Assembly: GCA_035353335.1 (NCBI GenBank)
Contig: DAOPZJ010000006.1
Coordinates: forward strand, 1-36,961
Reading direction: 5' to 3'
Length of the DNA: 36,961 nucleotides
From: Oscillospiraceae bacterium
GTDB taxonomy: Bacteria > Bacillota > Clostridia > Oscillospirales > JAKOTC01
Positions 34,768-36,961 of the stretch are shown here, one piece after another (positions within the stretch are counted from its first letter, which is position 1; each line of letters starts with the position of its first letter). The notes beneath the pieces were generated by a model. That model made no database searches, was not told where the DNA came from, and saw only the letters and a list, made by a program, of their open reading frames with translations. Both the position numbers and the translations under genes were made by a program.

Positions 34768-36468
34768 TCACCTCTTTTTCGGAATTCGCAGTAAATAATC
34801 CGACGGAAATTCGGAGTCTGAATTAAACCAAATGTAGTTCTTTGTGGCATTTAAACCATTTGAATAATGCGAATAATTTTGTGCATAACCCCGGGCATAA
34901 AAGAGATTGAGATTCATGATCTCTAATCTTGATGAAACATCATACAAGCTGAACGTTGTAAAGGGATTATCCTCAATAAAAACCGCGAGGGTATTTCCGA
35001 AAAGGCAAAAACGCGGACGTATCGCTGACTCGTCGGGTATGATATCCAGCAAATCCAAATCAGTCAATTCGCGTGTTGATTCATTGTACAGATAGGGTCC
35101 GTATGAATCGTAGTCGCTCCATTCATCGGCAACTAAAACCGCTTTTCCATCTTTATATGATACGATATTTAACAGCGGGGCATTAACATGTGTAAAAACC
35201 GTTTTTTTACCGGTTTCAATGTCATAGATCCCGCACTCGTCGTACCACTCGTAACCGTATTTTTCATAGATGAAACGCGTGTCGCTGATCCTGCAGAAAA
35301 AGTTATAATTCTCCCAATCGGTGCTGTCTTCTTCGTAAATGCCTTCGAGAAGCAGTTTCCGAACGCCGTTTTGTTCAAGATAAAGACAATTCTTTTCATC
35401 CACAATAGTAGCAGTATCGGATAAGCGGTATCTTGTAAGCGGTTTCGAGATTTCCGAAATACCGCCTTCCGTCAGGATGAAATATTTATAGTTCTCTTCG
35501 CCCAGCTTCTGTTCCAAAACGAGCGTTCCGTTGATATAATCAAACTCCACATGACCGCCGACAGGGTATTCTCCGGATGGGTAGGAAAAGGCCTTTCGGT
35601 AAAGCAGCCGCAGGTCATCTGCTTTATATACCATCAGCACTTTTTCATTTTGGACTTCGGGATTCACCGCTAAAATCGCTAACAAATCACCGGGGAAGAA
35701 TGAAAAATCATCGACTTTTAAACCTTCGGTGAGAGCGCGCAGATTTACAACCGAAAGCCCGGAACCATCATCCACTCTTTTCTCCGTAAAATCATAACCC
35801 AGGGAAGCCAGTTGGATAAGCTTCATTGGTTCCGGAGCAATGAAATCGGTATCTTGATATCTGGGTACGCCTTTGATAAAATCGTACAATTCACGCGCTT
35901 CGACGATCTGACGGTCTTGATTGGTTACGAACCCGATCAACGTAAAAGGCCCTTCATTATAAATTTCACTCGTTTTAACAACCATTTGAAATTTGATTTG
36001 ATATCTGCCATCATAAAGTTTCAACCCCGCCGGTGCCATATTAGATTTGAAATCGGTTTCGCATATTAGCGTTGAAAAATGCTCTTTTTCACCGGTCATC
36101 GTTTCCAGGGTGTAACATATTTCCGAATAAGAGGGATTAAAGAGGGAAGAAAAAGCATTGTAATTCCCAATGATATAAAGATTAATCCAATCTTTAATCG
36201 TTGAATAATAATCATCATACGAAGTCACGGGATTTTCCGACAGAGACGCTCTTGTGTAAGCGACATTGATAAGCGGGCCCTCTCCAAACCAGCCGGTTTC
36301 TTGCTCGGACGGTCTCGAAGCCGCCGAAGCAGCCGAACGATCAGAAGTGCTTAAGCCGGAAACTATTGATTCCGCACTATCGATTTGAGCCGATTTCCCG
36401 CACCCGCCAAGCCCCGCCAAAACCGCCACCGCCAAAACCCAAGTAATAACCGTTTTCCCTTTTATCAT
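34768..36468 (-). CDS. Array lipoprotein 1: N-module plus shared C-module
   Basis: This is the first gene of the array (566 aa). Signal peptide MIKGKTVITWVLAVAVL and lipobox GLGGC (Cys23) are followed by a Ser/Ala-rich linker, an N-module (about 60-205) with ETGWFGEGP, TRASLSE and LIGFVTNQDRQI, and the C-module with YRLSDTATIV, ECGIYDIETGKKTVFTH, YDSYGPYLYNESTRELTDLD and a final YLLRIPKKR. It is very similar to residues 210-712 of the 712-aa paralogue, also at DNA level, indicating recent duplication. ATG at 36468 has GAGGG 10 nt upstream, and a promoter precedes it. Confidence 0.82.
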   Translation of the reverse strand: MIKGKTVITWVLAVAVLAGLGGCGKSAQIDSAESIVSGLSTSDRSAASAASRPSEQETGWFGEGPLINVAYTRASLSENPVTSYDDYYSTIKDWINLYIIGNYNAFSSLFNPSYSEICYTLETMTGEKEHFSTLICETDFKSNMAPAGLKLYDGRYQIKFQMVVKTSEIYNEGPFTLIGFVTNQDRQIVEARELYDFIKGVPRYQDTDFIAPEPMKLIQLASLGYDFTEKRVDDGSGLSVVNLRALTEGLKVDDFSFFPGDLLAILAVNPEVQNEKVLMVYKADDLRLLYRKAFSYPSGEYPVGGHVEFDYINGTLVLEQKLGEENYKYFILTEGGISEISKPLTRYRLSDTATIVDEKNCLYLEQNGVRKLLLEGIYEEDSTDWENYNFFCRISDTRFIYEKYGYEWYDECGIYDIETGKKTVFTHVNAPLLNIVSYKDGKAVLVADEWSDYDSYGPYLYNESTRELTDLDLLDIIPDESAIRPRFCLFGNTLAVFIEDNPFTTFSLYDVSSRLEIMNLNLFYARGYAQNYSHYSNGLNATKNYIWFNSDSEFPSDYLLRIPKKR

Positions 36469-36522
36469 AGTAATTGTTCCCTCTCAATCACTAATTCCGT
36501 TTCCTCTCTGCCTGATATTCCC

Positions 36523-36552
36523 ATCATAACACAAAAGTCCGCACCCGCGCAA
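36523..36552 (-). promoter_or_regulatory. Promoter of the lipoprotein array
   Basis: On the minus strand TTGCGC (36547-36552) and TATGAT (36523-36528) with a TG extension are 18 bp apart. The -35 lies inside the terminator hairpin of the upstream gene. Confidence 0.6.
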
Positions 36553-36595
36553 GTCCTGCCTGATGTTTCAGGGCAAGAGCTGCGCCGGTGCGGAC
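36530..36595 (-). terminator. Long terminator hairpin after the SrlD-like gene
   Basis: GTCCGCACC (36537-36545) and GGTGCGGAC (36587-36595) are perfect outer arms, and the inner bases pair imperfectly (GCGCA/TGCGC, TGCC/GGCA), giving a 59-nt palindrome. On the minus strand it is followed by TTTTGTGTT. Confidence 0.7.
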
Positions 36596-36619
36596 AACTA
36601 CTTAGTTATAAGTTGAGGA

Positions 36620-36961
36620 TTACTTTAACATCTCCTGACCGCCGGTGACGGGGACGGCTTGGCCGGTCTCGTATTCCTGCTCCATGATGTAAAGGATGGC
36701 GCGCACGACATCTTTGACCAGACACCCGCGTCCGAGCGGCACTTTGGACTCGTAGGACTTCTTCACGTCCTCCACGGTCTTGGCACCGGGCACTTTTCCC
36801 GCCGCCAGATACTGCACGAACAGGCCTTTGACCGGGTCGGTCCACAGCGGGCCGTCGAGGAAATTGCCGGGGCAGATGGCGTTGACCTTGATGCGGTCGG
36901 GGGCGAGTTCGAGCGCAAAGCTCTGAACGAGCCCGATGCCGCCGAATTTGGAACCCGCGTA
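36620..36961 (-). CDS. Short-chain dehydrogenase, SrlD-like, N-terminal part outside window
   Basis: Only the last 113 residues are present; the frame is open to the window end. It begins YAGSKFGG, the YxxxK catalytic motif of short-chain dehydrogenases. The segment KVPLGRGCLVKDVV and the end ETGQAVPVTGGQEMLK resemble sorbitol-6-phosphate 2-dehydrogenase (SrlD), which oxidises sorbitol-6-phosphate to fructose-6-phosphate. Substrate specificity cannot be judged from the fragment, but the sorbose-1-phosphate-reductase-like gene at 25.7-27.0 kb fits a hexitol/ketose-phosphate theme. A long terminator hairpin lies 24 bp after its stop. Confidence 0.8.
   Translation of the reverse strand, partial: YAGSKFGGIGLVQSFALELAPDRIKVNAICPGNFLDGPLWTDPVKGLFVQYLAAGKVPGAKTVEDVKKSYESKVPLGRGCLVKDVVRAILYIMEQEYETGQAVPVTGGQEMLK

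Overview
The window looks like chromosomal DNA from an uncultured Clostridia-type member of the Bacillota. The evidence is the gene order dnaA-dnaN-yaaA(S4)-recF-remB-gyrB-gyrA (the Bacillota origin cluster), a homodimeric glycyl-tRNA synthetase, many lipobox lipoproteins, a GGAGG-type ribosome-binding site at most starts, frequent TTG/GTG starts, and small families typical of anaerobic Firmicutes (DUF6062, DUF3343, Na+-pump OadB/OadG). No rRNA, tRNA, CRISPR array, transposase or prophage gene was recognised. Species-level placement cannot be made from reading alone.

Layout. (1) 1-4231: end of an M14 zinc carboxypeptidase, a convergent lipoprotein overlapping it by 9 bp, then a plus-strand operon of oadB-like, oadG-like and DUF6062 genes closed by a strong terminator. 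(2) 4232-7290: a gene-free stretch with repeats, a NifS-like cysteine desulfurase with a DUF3343 (putative Se/S carrier) gene, a divergent mntP manganese exporter with a promoter and structured leader, and a small membrane protein. (3) 7443-18994: the origin-proximal cluster read leftwards on the minus strand: dnaA, dnaN, yaaA, recF, remB, gyrB, gyrA, a transglutaminase-like lipoprotein and glyS. The dnaA-dnaN spacer holds a DnaA-trio-like TAG repeat but no consensus DnaA box, and DnaA has altered DNA-recognition residues. (4) 19098-28440: lplA and a 2-oxoacid dehydrogenase complex (fused E1, E3, E2), then a PHP-domain protein and a zinc dehydrogenase of the sorbose-1-phosphate-reductase type behind a promoter with two tandem palindromes. 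(5) 28539-36468: five tandem paralogous lipoproteins of a family I do not recognise, lower in G+C by eye, with a shared C-terminal module and a variable N-terminal module. (6) 36620-36961: the C-terminal part of a SrlD-like short-chain dehydrogenase.

How the genes work together. The replication cluster supplies initiator, clamp, gap-repair protein and gyrase. LplA can attach lipoate to the E2 lipoyl domain of the neighbouring dehydrogenase complex, so region 4 is a coherent lipoate-dependent oxoacid-oxidation unit. The cysteine desulfurase and DUF3343 protein plausibly form a sulfur/selenium-transfer pair. The OadB/OadG proteins are the membrane part of a Na+-exporting decarboxylase whose carboxyltransferase subunit is not in the window. 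The most distinctive material is the tandem lipoprotein array, the palindrome-containing promoters at about 22.75 kb and 28.4 kb, and the unusual DnaA/origin pair.
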